Positions 51,760-60,969 are shown, numbered from the stretch's first letter. The stretch: DNA of 64,000 nucleotides from Hypericibacter adhaerens (GCF_008728835.1 NZ_CP042582.1:620001-684000); one strand, 5' to 3'. Notes: generated by a model from the sequence alone, not told the origin. Program-made: numbers and translations.

Positions 51760-52680
51760 CTATCCCCCGGCCCGTGCGGGACTCGCTGCCGGCCGCTTCG
51801 CCGGTCGCAGCAGCACCAGCGCCAGCCCCGAGAGCACGCAGGCGAGCGCCACCACGATGTCGAGGCCGATGGTCTCGCCCGTGAGCAGGCTGCTGCTGAC
51901 CACGCCGACGATGGGGATGGCGAGCGAGCTGATCGCCGCGAGCTGGGCGGGGAAGGTCGCGACCACCTTGAACCAGGCCCACTGGCAGAACAGCATCGCG
52001 ACCAGGATCGTGTAGGCGAGGGCGATCCAGCCGCGCCCATCGACATTGTCGAAACCGTAACCCCAGTCGAAGATCGGCGCACCGATGATGACCGGGATGC
52101 CGCCCAGCAGGATCTGCCAGCCGGTGAGCACGGTGGTGGGCATCGTCCAGCGCCAATATTTGACCCCGACCGTGCCGGAGGCCCAGCCGATGGCGGCGCC
52201 GATCATCGCCAGCACGCCATAAGGGGCCGCCGCGATGCTCTCCCATTCGGGAACGATCAGGGCGGCGATGCCGGCCAGGCCCAGCCCCAGCCCGCCCAGG
52301 CTGCGAACCGTCGGCCGCTCGCCCAGCACCGGCCAGGCGATCAGCCCCGCCCAGAGCGGCATGGTGAAGGCGATGATCGAGGCCCGCCCCGCCGGCAGCA
52401 GCTGCAGCCCCGCCGCCGACAGCAGGTGCCAGGCGGTGATGTTGAAGAAGCTGCAGATCAGGAGCGGCCGCAGCTCGCGCCGCGGAATGCGCAGGGAGGC
52501 CCTGCCGGCGAGCGAGATCGCGAGCAGCCCGGCGCCGCCCAGCGCGAGGCAGAGCGCGCGGAAGGTCCAGACCGGGATTTCCGTGAGCGCGATCGACATC
52601 GCCGGCCAGTTGGCGCCCCAGCAGAGCGTCAGCGGCACCATGATCAGGATGCCGTCGCGCTTGGAGAGCGGCGCGCTCAC
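51760..52680 (-). CDS. EamA/DMT-family transporter
   Basis: A protein of about 306 residues with ten helices in two EamA repeats (WGANWPAMSIALTEIPVW at the start of repeat 1; WASGTVGVKYWRW at the start of repeat 2). It probably exports amino acids or metabolites. GTG 52680 overlaps the preceding DUF1289 stop by four bases; a longer form through 52863 is antisense to that gene's frame and is rejected. Confidence 0.88.
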   Translation of the reverse strand: MSAPLSKRDGILIMVPLTLCWGANWPAMSIALTEIPVWTFRALCLALGGAGLLAISLAGRASLRIPRRELRPLLICSFFNITAWHLLSAAGLQLLPAGRASIIAFTMPLWAGLIAWPVLGERPTVRSLGGLGLGLAGIAALIVPEWESIAAAPYGVLAMIGAAIGWASGTVGVKYWRWTMPTTVLTGWQILLGGIPVIIGAPIFDWGYGFDNVDGRGWIALAYTILVAMLFCQWAWFKVVATFPAQLAAISSLAIPIVGVVSSSLLTGETIGLDIVVALACVLSGLALVLLRPAKRPAASPARAGG

Positions 52681-52991
52681 TTCTGCTTCTCGTCCGGCTT
52701 CACCGCGGGTGCCGCGCCGGGATGAGAACCCGCCCCATGCGCGGCGGCGGGCGATTGCGAGGCGCGGCGCTGCTTCAATTCCTCCAGCAGCCGGTGCCGC
52801 TCGGCCGGCGGCATGATCATCCACTCGCGGATCTCGTCGATGTTGCGGAAGCAGCCGATACACCAGCCGCTGCGGTCGTCGATCCGGCAGACGCCGATGC
52901 AGGGGCTGGGCGGCCCCTCCGCCAGCGCCTTCAATCGCTCGGCACGCCGGCGCTCGCGCTCGAGAAGGCGGCGCGCCCGCTGATCATCCAT
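52677..52991 (-). CDS. DUF1289 family small cysteine protein
   Basis: A 104-residue protein with the family motif SPCIGVCRIDDRSGWCIGC, then NIDEIREWM. The cysteines suggest metal binding. The C-terminal tail is Ala/Lys-rich. It is translationally coupled to the DMT transporter gene (overlap of four bases) and follows the dpaL gene on the same strand. The function of the family is not known. Confidence 0.82.
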   Translation of the reverse strand: MDDQRARRLLERERRRAERLKALAEGPPSPCIGVCRIDDRSGWCIGCFRNIDEIREWMIMPPAERHRLLEELKQRRASQSPAAAHGAGSHPGAAPAVKPDEKQK

Positions 52992-53006
52992 GACGGGGCT
53001 TTCCGG

Positions 53007-54242
53007 TCACGCCGCCGCCCGGACCTCGGCGCCGCTGCGGCCCACCAGCCGCTCATAGAGCTCGGGATCGGTATCGCTCTCGCTGCCGATGACGAGGACG
53101 CGCGACAGCGGACCCAACGCCAGCTTCTGCGCCGATTGCGGATCGCCCATGACCGCGATCAGGCCCGCGAGCCCGCCCACGCCGGCCTCGCCGCCGACGA
53201 TGGGCGTGTCGCCGCCCACACCCTCGGCGAGCGCCCGCATGGCCGAGATCGCGGCTTCGTCGGGCACGGTCACGAAACCGTTGGCGCCGCGATCGAGGAT
53301 CTCCCAGGCGAGCAGGGAGACCTCGCCCGCGGCGAGACCCGCCATCAAGGTGTCGAGATTGCCTTCGACCTTGGTGGGCTTGCCGTGAAGGGCGCTCTGG
53401 AACAGGCAGTCGGCCGCATCGGGCTCGACCACGACGATCTGCGGCCGTTCGGGGCCCAGCTTCTGCCAGAGGAGCGCCGTCAGCGCGGCGGCGAGGCCGC
53501 CGACGCCGCCCTGGACGAAGAGATGCGTCGGCCGCTCGTCGACGGGAAGCTCGTCGAGCGTCTCCTGCGCGACGAGGCCATAGCCGGCCATCACCGCCTT
53601 CGGCACCTCCATATAGCCTTCATAGGACGTATCGGAGACGACGAGCCAGCCGTTCGCGGCGGCGTCGGCCGCCGCCTGATGCACCGAATCGTCGTAGTTG
53701 CCTTCGATCCGGCGCACCTCGGCGCCATACTGCGCGATGGCGTCGCGTCGTCCCTCGCTGACGCCGGCATGGATATAGACGATGCAGCGGCAGCCGAAGA
53801 GCTGCGCGCCCCAGGCGACCGAGCGGCCGTGATTGCCGTCGGTCGCGGTCGCGACGGTGATGCCGGCGGTGATGTCGCGGTGGGCGCCCGCCATCAGCTC
53901 GGCCGAGCTCGGCGCGTGGCCGGTGGCCGCCTTCACCCTTTCCGCCAGCAGACGATAGACCGCATAGGCGCCGCCCAGGGCCTTGAAGCTGCCGAGGCCG
54001 AAACGCGAGCCCTCGTCCTTGTACCAGATGCCGCCCAGCCCCAGCGACGCGGCCAGGCCGGCCAGGCTCACCAGATTGGTGGGGCGATAGCCGGGCCAGC
54101 CGCGGATCTCCTGCCCGGCCGCGGCGAAGCCCTCGGGACCGAGGATCGGCGACAAGCCGGGCGGGTAGGGCGCGTCGCTCGGGAGCGCGCGCGGGTTCAC
54201 TTCGACGCGATGGGCGAAAGGGTCGGGTTTCCAGTGAGTCAT
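53007..54242 (-). CDS. dpaL: diaminopropionate ammonia-lyase
   Basis: A 411-residue PLP enzyme of the tryptophan-synthase-beta fold that splits 2,3-diaminopropionate into pyruvate and ammonia. The PLP lysine is in RFGLGSFKALGGAYA. TATDGNHGRSVAWGAQLFG and the glycine loop FVQGGVGGLAAAL bind the cofactor; the EGNYDDSV segment is family-specific. The start at 54242 (MTHWKPDPF) is preferred over long frames that continue into the cyclase region. The gene comes 15 bases before DUF1289 and is likely co-transcribed with it and the DMT transporter. Confidence 0.9.
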   Translation of the reverse strand: MTHWKPDPFAHRVEVNPRALPSDAPYPPGLSPILGPEGFAAAGQEIRGWPGYRPTNLVSLAGLAASLGLGGIWYKDEGSRFGLGSFKALGGAYAVYRLLAERVKAATGHAPSSAELMAGAHRDITAGITVATATDGNHGRSVAWGAQLFGCRCIVYIHAGVSEGRRDAIAQYGAEVRRIEGNYDDSVHQAAADAAANGWLVVSDTSYEGYMEVPKAVMAGYGLVAQETLDELPVDERPTHLFVQGGVGGLAAALTALLWQKLGPERPQIVVVEPDAADCLFQSALHGKPTKVEGNLDTLMAGLAAGEVSLLAWEILDRGANGFVTVPDEAAISAMRALAEGVGGDTPIVGGEAGVGGLAGLIAVMGDPQSAQKLALGPLSRVLVIGSESDTDPELYERLVGRSGAEVRAAA

Positions 54243-54311
54243 GGCCGCGTCTAATATCACGTCGCGGGGACCGGGAAAACCGTGCCGGCCCCAGGGAGAG
54301 GCGATAGACCC

Positions 54312-56045
54312 ATGCGGGCCAAGGTTATCGTGCGACGGGTGCGGCTCGTCACCGGCCTGACGCTCTTTGCCTATCTCCTGACCCACTATCTCAATCATGC
54401 GGCCGGATTGATCTCGCTCGATGCGATGGAAGAGGGCCGTGGGCTCTTCCTGCTGCTTTGGCGCAACGGGCCGATGACGGTGCTGCTCTATGCGGCGATC
54501 CTCGCGCATCTGGGCCTGGCCTACGGGTCGGTCTATCAGCGCCGCTCCCTGCGCATGGCGCCCTGGGAGGCGGCGCAGCTCCTGCTCGGGCTCGCGGTGC
54601 CGCCGCTCATCGTCACCCACGTGATCGGCACCCGGCTCAACGCGACGCTCTTCGGCACCAACGACAATTATGCCTATGAGCTTCTCGTCACCTGGCTGTG
54701 GAGCCCGAAGGACGGCCTGCTGCAGGCACTGGCGACGGGAATCGCCTGGATCCATGGCTGCATCGGCCTCTATTTCTGGCTGCGGCTGAAACGCTGGTTC
54801 CCGCGCTGGGCGCCCTATCTTTTCGCGCTGGCGCTGCTGCTGCCGGTGCTGGCGCTCCTGGGCTTCACCCAGGCTGGCCGCGAGGTGGCGCGGCTGGCCG
54901 AGGATCCGGACTGGCTTGAGGCGGCGAAGATCATCATCCGTTTCCCCAGCAACGACGAGGCGGCGCTGCTCTATCGCATCCGCGACGGGCTGCTCTGGCT
55001 CTTCGCCCTGCTCCTGATCGCCACCCTGCTCGCGCGGGGCCTGCGCGCCTGGATCACCCGCCACCGCGCGCTCTACGTGACCTATCCCGACGGGCGCAAG
55101 GTGATGATCCAGCCCGGCACGACGGTGCTCGAGGCGAGCCGGATCGGCGGCATCCCGCATGCCAGCGTCTGCGGCGGGCGCGGGCGCTGCTCGACCTGCC
55201 GGGTGCGGATCCTCGCCAGCGATGAAGCCCTGCCGGAGCCGGGACCCGAGGAGCGCCGCGTGCTCGATCGCGTGGCGGCCGAGCCCGGCGTGCGCCTCGC
55301 CTGCCAGCTCCGGCCGCGCGCCAACCTGACGGTGCTGCCGATGCTCCCGCCGACCGCGAGCCCGCGCGATTCCCATGCGCGGCCCGGCTATCTCCAGGGC
55401 CACGAGGAGGAGATCGCGATCCTGTTCGCGGATCTGCGCGCCTTCACCCGCTTCGCCGAGCGCAAGCTGCCCTATGACGTGGTGTTCCTGCTCAACCGCT
55501 ATTTCCGCGCCATGGGCACGGCGGTGGAGCAGGCGGGCGGGCATCTCGACAAGTTCATCGGCGACGGGGTGATGGCGCTGTTCGGCGTCGGCGGCAGCCC
55601 GGAAGAAGGCTGCCGCCTGGCCCTCGAGGCGGCCCGGCGCATGGCGGTCAATCTCGACGAGGTCAATCGCGTGCTGGAGCATGATCTGCCGGAGCCGCTC
55701 CGGATCGGCATCGGCATCCATGTGGGGCCGGCGATCGTGGGCGAGATGGGCTATGGGCGCGCCACCTCGATGACGGCGATCGGCGATTCGGTGAACACGG
55801 CGAGCCGGCTCGAGGGCCTCACCAAGGAATTCGCCTGCCAGCTCGTCGTCTCGGCCTCGGTGGCGGAGCTGGCGGGGCTCGATCTCGCCGATGCCGCCCG
55901 CCACGAGATCGCGGTCCGCGGCCGCTCGCAGCCCCTGACCGTGCTGGCGCTTGCCGACGCGCGCACGCTGCCGCCCTTCACCGGCGGCGTCATGAGAAGA
56001 TCGCGCCGCGCGAAGGCGACGGAGGAAAGTGCAGCGAGGCGCTGA
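54312..56045 (+). CDS. membrane class III adenylate/guanylate cyclase with 2Fe-2S ferredoxin domain
   Basis: A protein of about 577 residues. Residues ~1-250 hold about six helices with histidines at 25, 29, 66, 103 and 148 (possible heme ligands, as in SdhC-like cytochromes). Residues ~255-345 are a plant-type ferredoxin domain with Cys287, 293, 296 and 331 (SVCGGRGRCSTCRV; ACQLRP). Residues ~365-560 are the cyclase domain with FADLRAFTRF (Asp374) and FIGDGVMALF (Asp418) as metal ligands. It is a redox-sensitive nucleotide cyclase architecture found elsewhere in alphaproteobacteria. ATG 54312 is preferred over GTG 54282. Confidence 0.9.
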   Translation: MRAKVIVRRVRLVTGLTLFAYLLTHYLNHAAGLISLDAMEEGRGLFLLLWRNGPMTVLLYAAILAHLGLAYGSVYQRRSLRMAPWEAAQLLLGLAVPPLIVTHVIGTRLNATLFGTNDNYAYELLVTWLWSPKDGLLQALATGIAWIHGCIGLYFWLRLKRWFPRWAPYLFALALLLPVLALLGFTQAGREVARLAEDPDWLEAAKIIIRFPSNDEAALLYRIRDGLLWLFALLLIATLLARGLRAWITRHRALYVTYPDGRKVMIQPGTTVLEASRIGGIPHASVCGGRGRCSTCRVRILASDEALPEPGPEERRVLDRVAAEPGVRLACQLRPRANLTVLPMLPPTASPRDSHARPGYLQGHEEEIAILFADLRAFTRFAERKLPYDVVFLLNRYFRAMGTAVEQAGGHLDKFIGDGVMALFGVGGSPEEGCRLALEAARRMAVNLDEVNRVLEHDLPEPLRIGIGIHVGPAIVGEMGYGRATSMTAIGDSVNTASRLEGLTKEFACQLVVSASVAELAGLDLADAARHEIAVRGRSQPLTVLALADARTLPPFTGGVMRRSRRAKATEESAARR

Positions 56046-56054
56046 AGAAAACTG

Positions 56055-56081
56055 TCCCCTCCCCCTGAAGGGGGGAGGGGA
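56055..56081. repeat. REP-like single palindrome
   Basis: TCCCCTCCCCCT-GA-AGGGGGGAGGGGA, 27 bases, just past the cyclase stop. The core is the same as in the composite elements. Its place between converging genes (cyclase and TPR gene) suits a transcription end. Confidence 0.75.
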
Positions 56082-56099
56082 CAAGAGAGCTGCAAGCGC

Positions 56100-56642
56100 T
56101 CAGCCCTGCTGCGCCTTATAGCTGTCGATCTTGGCCTTGAGCGAGTTGTATTCGGCACAATTGTTGCAGGTGTTCTGCAGCACGGTCAGCCGCTCCTCGG
56201 CGCCTTCGAGATTCTTCATCTCGAGGAAGAGTTCGCCCACATTCTCGTTCGCGCCGGGATGATCGGGCTTGGGGCCCAGCACTTTCTTGTAATAGCCCAT
56301 CGCTTTTCCAGGCTGCCCCAGCTTCTGGTAGCAGTAGCCGAGCTGGTTGAGGGCGTCGTAGTCGATCGGATTCATCGCCACCAGCTTGTTGAGGGTGATG
56401 ATCGCGTCGTCGTAGCGGCCGTCCTGCATGAGGCTCAGCGCCCTGGCGTAGTCTTCGTTGCGCGGCGTGATTTCTTCGTTGAGCCGCGACCCCGTGGAGC
56501 CGAGCGTGTTCGGTTTCGCGTAAGGGTTCTGCAGATTGAGGCCGCCATTGGGGTCCTGCGCATGGGCGGTCAGCGGCAGAAGCAGGGCGGCGGCGCCGAG
56601 CAGCAGGACGCCGCAAAGGGCGGCGCGAAGACAGGCAAGCAT
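56100..56642 (-). CDS. exported tetratricopeptide-repeat protein (first of a pair)
   Basis: A 180-residue protein. ATG 56642 gives a signal peptide (LACLRAALCGVLLLGAAALL, end at AHA). Two to three TPR units follow (DYARALSLMQDGRYDDAIIT, DYDALNQLGYCYQKLGQPGK, HPGANENVGELFLEMKNLEG). The last part, LTVLQNTCNNCAEYNSLKAK, is shared with the neighbour and includes a CxxC pair. The gene is a duplicate of that at 56776. A scaffold in the periplasm is likely; the partner is unknown. Confidence 0.85.
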   Translation of the reverse strand: MLACLRAALCGVLLLGAAALLLPLTAHAQDPNGGLNLQNPYAKPNTLGSTGSRLNEEITPRNEDYARALSLMQDGRYDDAIITLNKLVAMNPIDYDALNQLGYCYQKLGQPGKAMGYYKKVLGPKPDHPGANENVGELFLEMKNLEGAEERLTVLQNTCNNCAEYNSLKAKIDSYKAQQG

Positions 56643-56775
56643 CAGGGCACGCTCGTCCAAAGTGGCTGGGGGCGCCACTCTGCGGCTTCGCCCTGCCCTC
56701 CGCAATCCCCTCTTTAAGGGTCTGATATCTATAGATATTATGGAAAATCGCCGGGCTGGCGAATCGGTGGCCCGC

Positions 56776-57276
56776 TCAGCTCTGCTGCTTCGCCTTGTAG
56801 TCCTCGATCTTCTCCTTGAGCTCGTTGTACTCCTCGCAGCTGGTGCAGGCCTTCTGCAGCACGGCGAGCCGTTCCTCGGCCTTGGGCAGGTCCTTCATCT
56901 CGAGATAGAGCTCGCCCAGATACTCGTTGGCGCCGAGATGGTTAGGCTCGGTGGCGAGCGCCTTGAGATAGTAGGTCAGGGCCTTGTTCTGGTGGCCGAG
57001 CTTGCGATGGCTGAAGCCCAGCTCGTTGAGGGCATCGGCATCCGCGGGGTTCTTCGCCACCAGCTGCTCGAGGATGGGAATCGCATCGCGATATTTCTCC
57101 TCATCGACCAGCTTCTTGGCCGTCGCGTAATCCGCGGTCGTGGCCGGGGAGTCGCTGGAGCTGTCGCTCGAGCTGCCCATCGACCAGGCCGACGGCGCCG
57201 GCAGGGCGAGCGCGAGGCCGGCGACGAGCCCGAAGGCGGGTCCGACAGCGAGGGCGAAACGGGTGAGTTTGGACAT
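56776..57276 (-). CDS. exported tetratricopeptide-repeat protein (second of a pair)
   Basis: A 166-residue paralogue of the upstream-strand neighbour. Signal peptide at 1-32 (ALAVGPAFGLVAGLALALP), a Ser/Asp-rich linker, then TPR units DYATAKKLVDEEKYRDAIPI, DADALNELGFSHRKLGHQNK and HLGANEYLGELYLEMKDLPK. It ends with the same CxxC-containing helix (KACTSCEEYNELKEKIED). The two genes are on the same strand with 133 bases between them. Confidence 0.85.
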   Translation of the reverse strand: MSKLTRFALAVGPAFGLVAGLALALPAPSAWSMGSSSDSSSDSPATTADYATAKKLVDEEKYRDAIPILEQLVAKNPADADALNELGFSHRKLGHQNKALTYYLKALATEPNHLGANEYLGELYLEMKDLPKAEERLAVLQKACTSCEEYNELKEKIEDYKAKQQS

Positions 57277-57505
57277 CGATCAATCTCCTTTGCGGTGCCA
57301 AGACCGGATGACAGGGTGCCCACCAGTATTATAGAGGCTGAAATGGGACGCGAACTTGCCGCAAGCCAGCACCCGTCGCGTTTTCACGGGCATTTGATGC
57401 CCGGTGAGGGGACGGAGAGAGCCGTTCAGACCAAAGGATCGTAAGGCTGGCCCGGTGACAATCGATGAAGCGCCGGACCGGAACCGTCCGGCCCCGGTAG
57501 CGACG

Positions 57506-58147
57506 TCAGCCGGTCGCCAGCAGGGCGGCCAGGGCGTCGGGCGAGGCGGCGCCCAGCACGGTTTGTGCGGTTCTGCGGTCGAACCCGGCGCGGGCGAAGG
57601 CCGCCCGCTCCTTGTCGGCCAGCGCCTGCAGGGCTCCGGGGCTGCGCGGTCTGGTCCGGCGATAGGGTCCCAGCCGTCGCCGCTTGGCGAAAGCGATGGC
57701 CGCTTCCAGCTCGCGATCGCCGTGGTTCCCGCCGAGCGCTTCCAGCGCCCCGCGGATCAGGTCGGGGGCGATGCCGTCGGCCGCCAGCCGTGCCTCGATC
57801 CAGCGCCGCGACCGTCCCTGACGCGACAGGCTTTCGGCCCTGGCCGCGGCGTAGCGGCCATCCTCGAGGAAACCTTGCGCGGTCAGTTTCGCGACGATGT
57901 CGCCGATGATGCCGCGTGCCGCCTCGAGACCGTCGCGGTCTGTCCGCCGGCGCCTCACCCGCCGCTCCAGCACGCGCCGCAGCCTCGCGCTCGACGCGGC
58001 ATAGCGCGCCAGATAGTCGAGCGCCGCTTCGTGCAGGCTGGCGGCGAGATTCGGCGGCGACGCGGAAGGCGAGGACCGAGCCTCGGCCTCCTTCCGGGCC
58101 GCGGGGCCTGAGGAGGCGGAGGAATCGCCGGACGAGGATGAGGGCAT
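57506..58147 (-). CDS. recX: RecX-like regulatory protein
   Basis: A protein of about 213 residues. The helical repeats AALDYLARYAASSARLRRVL, GFLEDGRYAAARAESLSRQ and GIAPDLIRGALEAL match RecX, which blocks RecA filament extension. The first 30 residues are Ser/Ala-rich and not part of the fold. ATG 58147 gives this form; 20 residues more from 58207 are unlikely. recA is not nearby in this window. Confidence 0.82.
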   Translation of the reverse strand: MPSSSSGDSSASSGPAARKEAEARSSPSASPPNLAASLHEAALDYLARYAASSARLRRVLERRVRRRRTDRDGLEAARGIIGDIVAKLTAQGFLEDGRYAAARAESLSRQGRSRRWIEARLAADGIAPDLIRGALEALGGNHGDRELEAAIAFAKRRRLGPYRRTRPRSPGALQALADKERAAFARAGFDRRTAQTVLGAASPDALAALLATG

Positions 58148-58251
58148 TGCCAGGGAAAACCGTGAATTGAGAGCCCGAGAATGGTATGGCACCGGGGCGC
58201 GGGTCACATCATTCGAGCGGCGCCGACGGCGGGGTCCCTAACTCGTTCTGT

Positions 58252-58348
58252 TCCTTCCCCCGGAACGGGGGAAGGTTAGGAAGGGGGCTGCGCGGTATCG
58301 ATATTGAGCCGCCCCCTTCCTTGCCCTCCCCCCGAAGCGGGGGCGGGG
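58252..58348. repeat. REP/BIME-like composite palindrome
   Basis: CCTTCCCCCGGAACGGGGGAAGG at 58252-58275 followed by TTAGGAAGGGGG, then 36 bases, then GCCCCCTTCCTTGCCCTCCC and its arm ending GGGGCGGGG at 58348. It sits in the 314-base gap between RecX and the ABC-2 genes (58148-58461), where nothing else was found apart from the presumed promoters. Confidence 0.75.
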
Positions 58349-58461
58349 ATGTAGAGAGCCGTCGCAGCCATGCGCCGGCCCGGCAGGGGGCCTGCGGATG
58401 GCGAGGGTTGCTCCGGCTGCGGTCCCGGGCCTAACGTCTCGGCCCGTTCTCGATATCGATC

Positions 58462-59289
58462 ATGACCCTGCCCGCTTCGACCTCCATCCCCCGGCCTGCC
58501 GCACCCGCGACCCGCAGTTTCGGTCCCGTCAACTGGATCGGGCTCTGGACGCTCTATCTCAAGGAGATCCGGCGCTTCATCAAGGTCGCGACCCAGACCA
58601 TCCTGGCGCCGCTGGTGACCACGCTGCTGTTCTACGCGATCTTCACGCTGGCGCTGGGCCGCGCGGTGCAGAATGTCGGCGGCGTCTCCTTCCCGGAATT
58701 CCTCGGGCCCGGCCTGATCATGATGGCGATGGTGCAGAACGCCTTCGCCAACACCTCCTCCTCGCTGGTGATCGCCAAGATCCAGGGCAACATCGTCGAT
58801 CTGGTGATGCCGCCCTTGAGCCCCGGCGAGCTGACCTTCGCGCTGGCCGCGGGCGGCCTCACGCGCGGGCTTGCCGTCGGCATCACGGTCGGGGTCGTGA
58901 TCGCGCTCCTGACGCCGGTGCATATCCACGATCTCTTCTTCGTGCTGTTCCATGCCGTGGCGGCGAGCCTGATGCTGTCGCTGCTCGGCATCCTGGGCGG
59001 GCTCTGGTCGGAGAAGTTCGACCATATCGCGGCCGTGACCAATTTCGTGATCACGCCGCTCTCCTTCCTGTCGGGCGCCTTCTATTCGGCGGAACGGCTG
59101 CCGGGCTTCTGGCACACGGTCGCGCATTTCAACCCGTTCTTCTACATGATCGACGGGTTCCGCTACGGCTTCATCGGCCATGCCGACGGCTCGCTCGCCG
59201 CGGGCCTCATCGTGCTCACGCTCGCCAATCTGGGGCTCTATGCGCTGATCCATCGCCTGTTCGCGATCGGCTACAAGCTCCGGCCCTAG
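58462..59289 (+). CDS. ABC-2 type transporter permease, first of a pair
   Basis: A 275-residue membrane protein with six helices. NWIGLWTLYLKEIRRFIK is the amphipathic leader before helix 1, and FNPFFYMIDGFRYGFIGH the conserved periplasmic-turn sequence of the ABC-2 family (exporters of polysaccharide or drug type). ATG 58462 is used. No ATPase gene is close, so its motor must be encoded elsewhere. Confidence 0.88.
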   Translation: MTLPASTSIPRPAAPATRSFGPVNWIGLWTLYLKEIRRFIKVATQTILAPLVTTLLFYAIFTLALGRAVQNVGGVSFPEFLGPGLIMMAMVQNAFANTSSSLVIAKIQGNIVDLVMPPLSPGELTFALAAGGLTRGLAVGITVGVVIALLTPVHIHDLFFVLFHAVAASLMLSLLGILGGLWSEKFDHIAAVTNFVITPLSFLSGAFYSAERLPGFWHTVAHFNPFFYMIDGFRYGFIGHADGSLAAGLIVLTLANLGLYALIHRLFAIGYKLRP

Positions 59290-59327
59290 AGCGACGCCGA
59301 TACCGCCATGACCCGAGCGTTGCGATC

Positions 59328-60146
59328 ATGACGGATTCGATCGGTCTGCCGGTCCCGGCGCCGCGCCTGCGGCGCTTCGGCCGCGTCAGCTGGCTCGGGC
59401 TCTGGTCGCTGCACCAGCGCGAGTTCGGCCGCTTCATCAAGGGCTATGTCGACAACCTGCTGGGGCCGGTCGTCACCAGCCTGCTGTTCTTCGCCGTGTT
59501 CCGGCTGGCGCTGGGCGGCCGGAGCTGGAGCGTGCCGGGCATCGCGCTCGCCGATTTCGTGGCGCCGGCGCTGGTCATGATGTCGATCGCCGAGCGCGCC
59601 CTCTCCTCGACCTCGGCCTCGATCCTCTATGATAAGCACACCGGGGCGCTGGCCGACGTGCTGATGGCGCCGCTCACGGCGTTCGAGCGCGTGCTGGGCT
59701 ATGCGCTCTCCGCCACCAGCACCGGGCTCGTCATCGGCTTCGTGGTGGCGCTCTGCCTCTGGCCCTTCGCGCATTACGCGCTCGCCGACCTGCCGGCGAT
59801 CCTGCTGTTCGCGGCCGGCGGCGGGCTGCTGTTCGGGTTCCTCGGAATCCTGGTGGGGATGTGGTCGACGCGCTGGGACCACTACACGGCGGCCCACACC
59901 TTCGTCTTCATCCCGACCTCGTTCTTCTCGGGCATGTTTCTGCCGGTGGCGGTGCTGCCCGAGATCGGCCAGAGGCTGGTCTCGTTCAACCCCTTCTTCT
60001 ACGCGCTCGACGGCATGCGCGGCGGGCTCACCGGCTGGCGCGAGGCCGACCCGCTCCTGGGGGCGGCGGTGCTGCTCGGCTGCAACCTCGCGGCCGGCGC
60101 CCTCGTCTGGCGGCTGATGGCGCGGGGCTATCGCATCAAGCCGTGA
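59328..60146 (+). CDS. ABC-2 type transporter permease, second of a pair
   Basis: A 272-residue protein paralogous to the preceding one (GLWSLHQREFGRFIKGYVDN, FNPFFYALDGMRGGLTG). The gap between the two genes is 38 bases. The pair may form a heterodimeric exporter, or two variants sharing one ATPase from another locus. Confidence 0.88.
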   Translation: MTDSIGLPVPAPRLRRFGRVSWLGLWSLHQREFGRFIKGYVDNLLGPVVTSLLFFAVFRLALGGRSWSVPGIALADFVAPALVMMSIAERALSSTSASILYDKHTGALADVLMAPLTAFERVLGYALSATSTGLVIGFVVALCLWPFAHYALADLPAILLFAAGGGLLFGFLGILVGMWSTRWDHYTAAHTFVFIPTSFFSGMFLPVAVLPEIGQRLVSFNPFFYALDGMRGGLTGWREADPLLGAAVLLGCNLAAGALVWRLMARGYRIKP

Positions 60147-60156
60147 CGCCGGCGCG

Positions 60157-60969
60157 TCAGGGCTTCAGCGCCCGGCCGCCCCGCTTGGCCTTCTTCGCCA
60201 TCTTGCGGATCGCCTTGGCGAGATCGGGATCGCAGGGCGGCGGCTTGAGGTCGATGCCGTCGCCCAGCCCCTTGGCGATGATCTCGAGGCCGCGGATCCG
60301 GGCCCACCATTTGAAATCGCTCGCGACGAGATTCCAGGGCGCGTGCGGGCTCGAGGTCTTCTGGAACATCTCCTCGGTCGCCTCGATATACTCGTCCCAA
60401 AGGCTGCGGTTGCGCAGATCGTCGGGCGTCAGCTTCCAGCGCTTGTAGGGCGTTTCCGCCCGCTCCTCGAAGCGGCGGAGCTGCTCCTCCGGCGAAATAT
60501 GCAGGAAGATCTTGATCACCCGGATCTCGTCATCGACCAGCATGCGCTCGAACTCGACGATCTCCCGATAGGCGCGCTTCCAGACCGGCGGCTTGATCAG
60601 CTTCTCGACCCGTTCGACGCGCACGCGGCCGTACCAGGAACGGTCGAACACGGCGAGCTCGCCATGGTCGGGCATGCGCCGCCAGAAACGCTCGAGGTAA
60701 TGCTCGCCCCGCTCGATCTCGTTGGGTGCTGCGATCGGCCAGATATAGCAGTAGCGGGGATCGAGCCTTGCGGAGAGGCGGCGGATCAGGCTGCCCTTGC
60801 CGGCGGCGTCGGGCCCTTCGAGCACCACGATCCCGCGCCGACCCTGCCGCAGATAGGCCTGCTGGATCTGGAGCAGGGCGATCTGGACCGCCTTGAGCCT
60901 GTCCTCGTAGGTCTCCTCGTCGGGCAGCTTGCGGCTGAGATCGGCCTTGGCGAGACGGGGGATCGGCAT
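60157..60969 (-). CDS. ppk2: polyphosphate kinase 2 family protein
   Basis: A 270-residue P-loop kinase. Walker A is GPDAAGKGS (near residues 52-60), Walker B lies in FDRSWYGRVRVERVE, and the lid region follows (ETPYKRWKLTPDDLRNRS). It transfers phosphate between polyphosphate and nucleotides. The class (polyP:AMP or polyP:ADP) is not assignable here. ATG 60969. It converges with the second ABC-2 gene with only 10 bases between them. Confidence 0.92.
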   Translation of the reverse strand: MPIPRLAKADLSRKLPDEETYEDRLKAVQIALLQIQQAYLRQGRRGIVVLEGPDAAGKGSLIRRLSARLDPRYCYIWPIAAPNEIERGEHYLERFWRRMPDHGELAVFDRSWYGRVRVERVEKLIKPPVWKRAYREIVEFERMLVDDEIRVIKIFLHISPEEQLRRFEERAETPYKRWKLTPDDLRNRSLWDEYIEATEEMFQKTSSPHAPWNLVASDFKWWARIRGLEIIAKGLGDGIDLKPPPCDPDLAKAIRKMAKKAKRGGRALKP

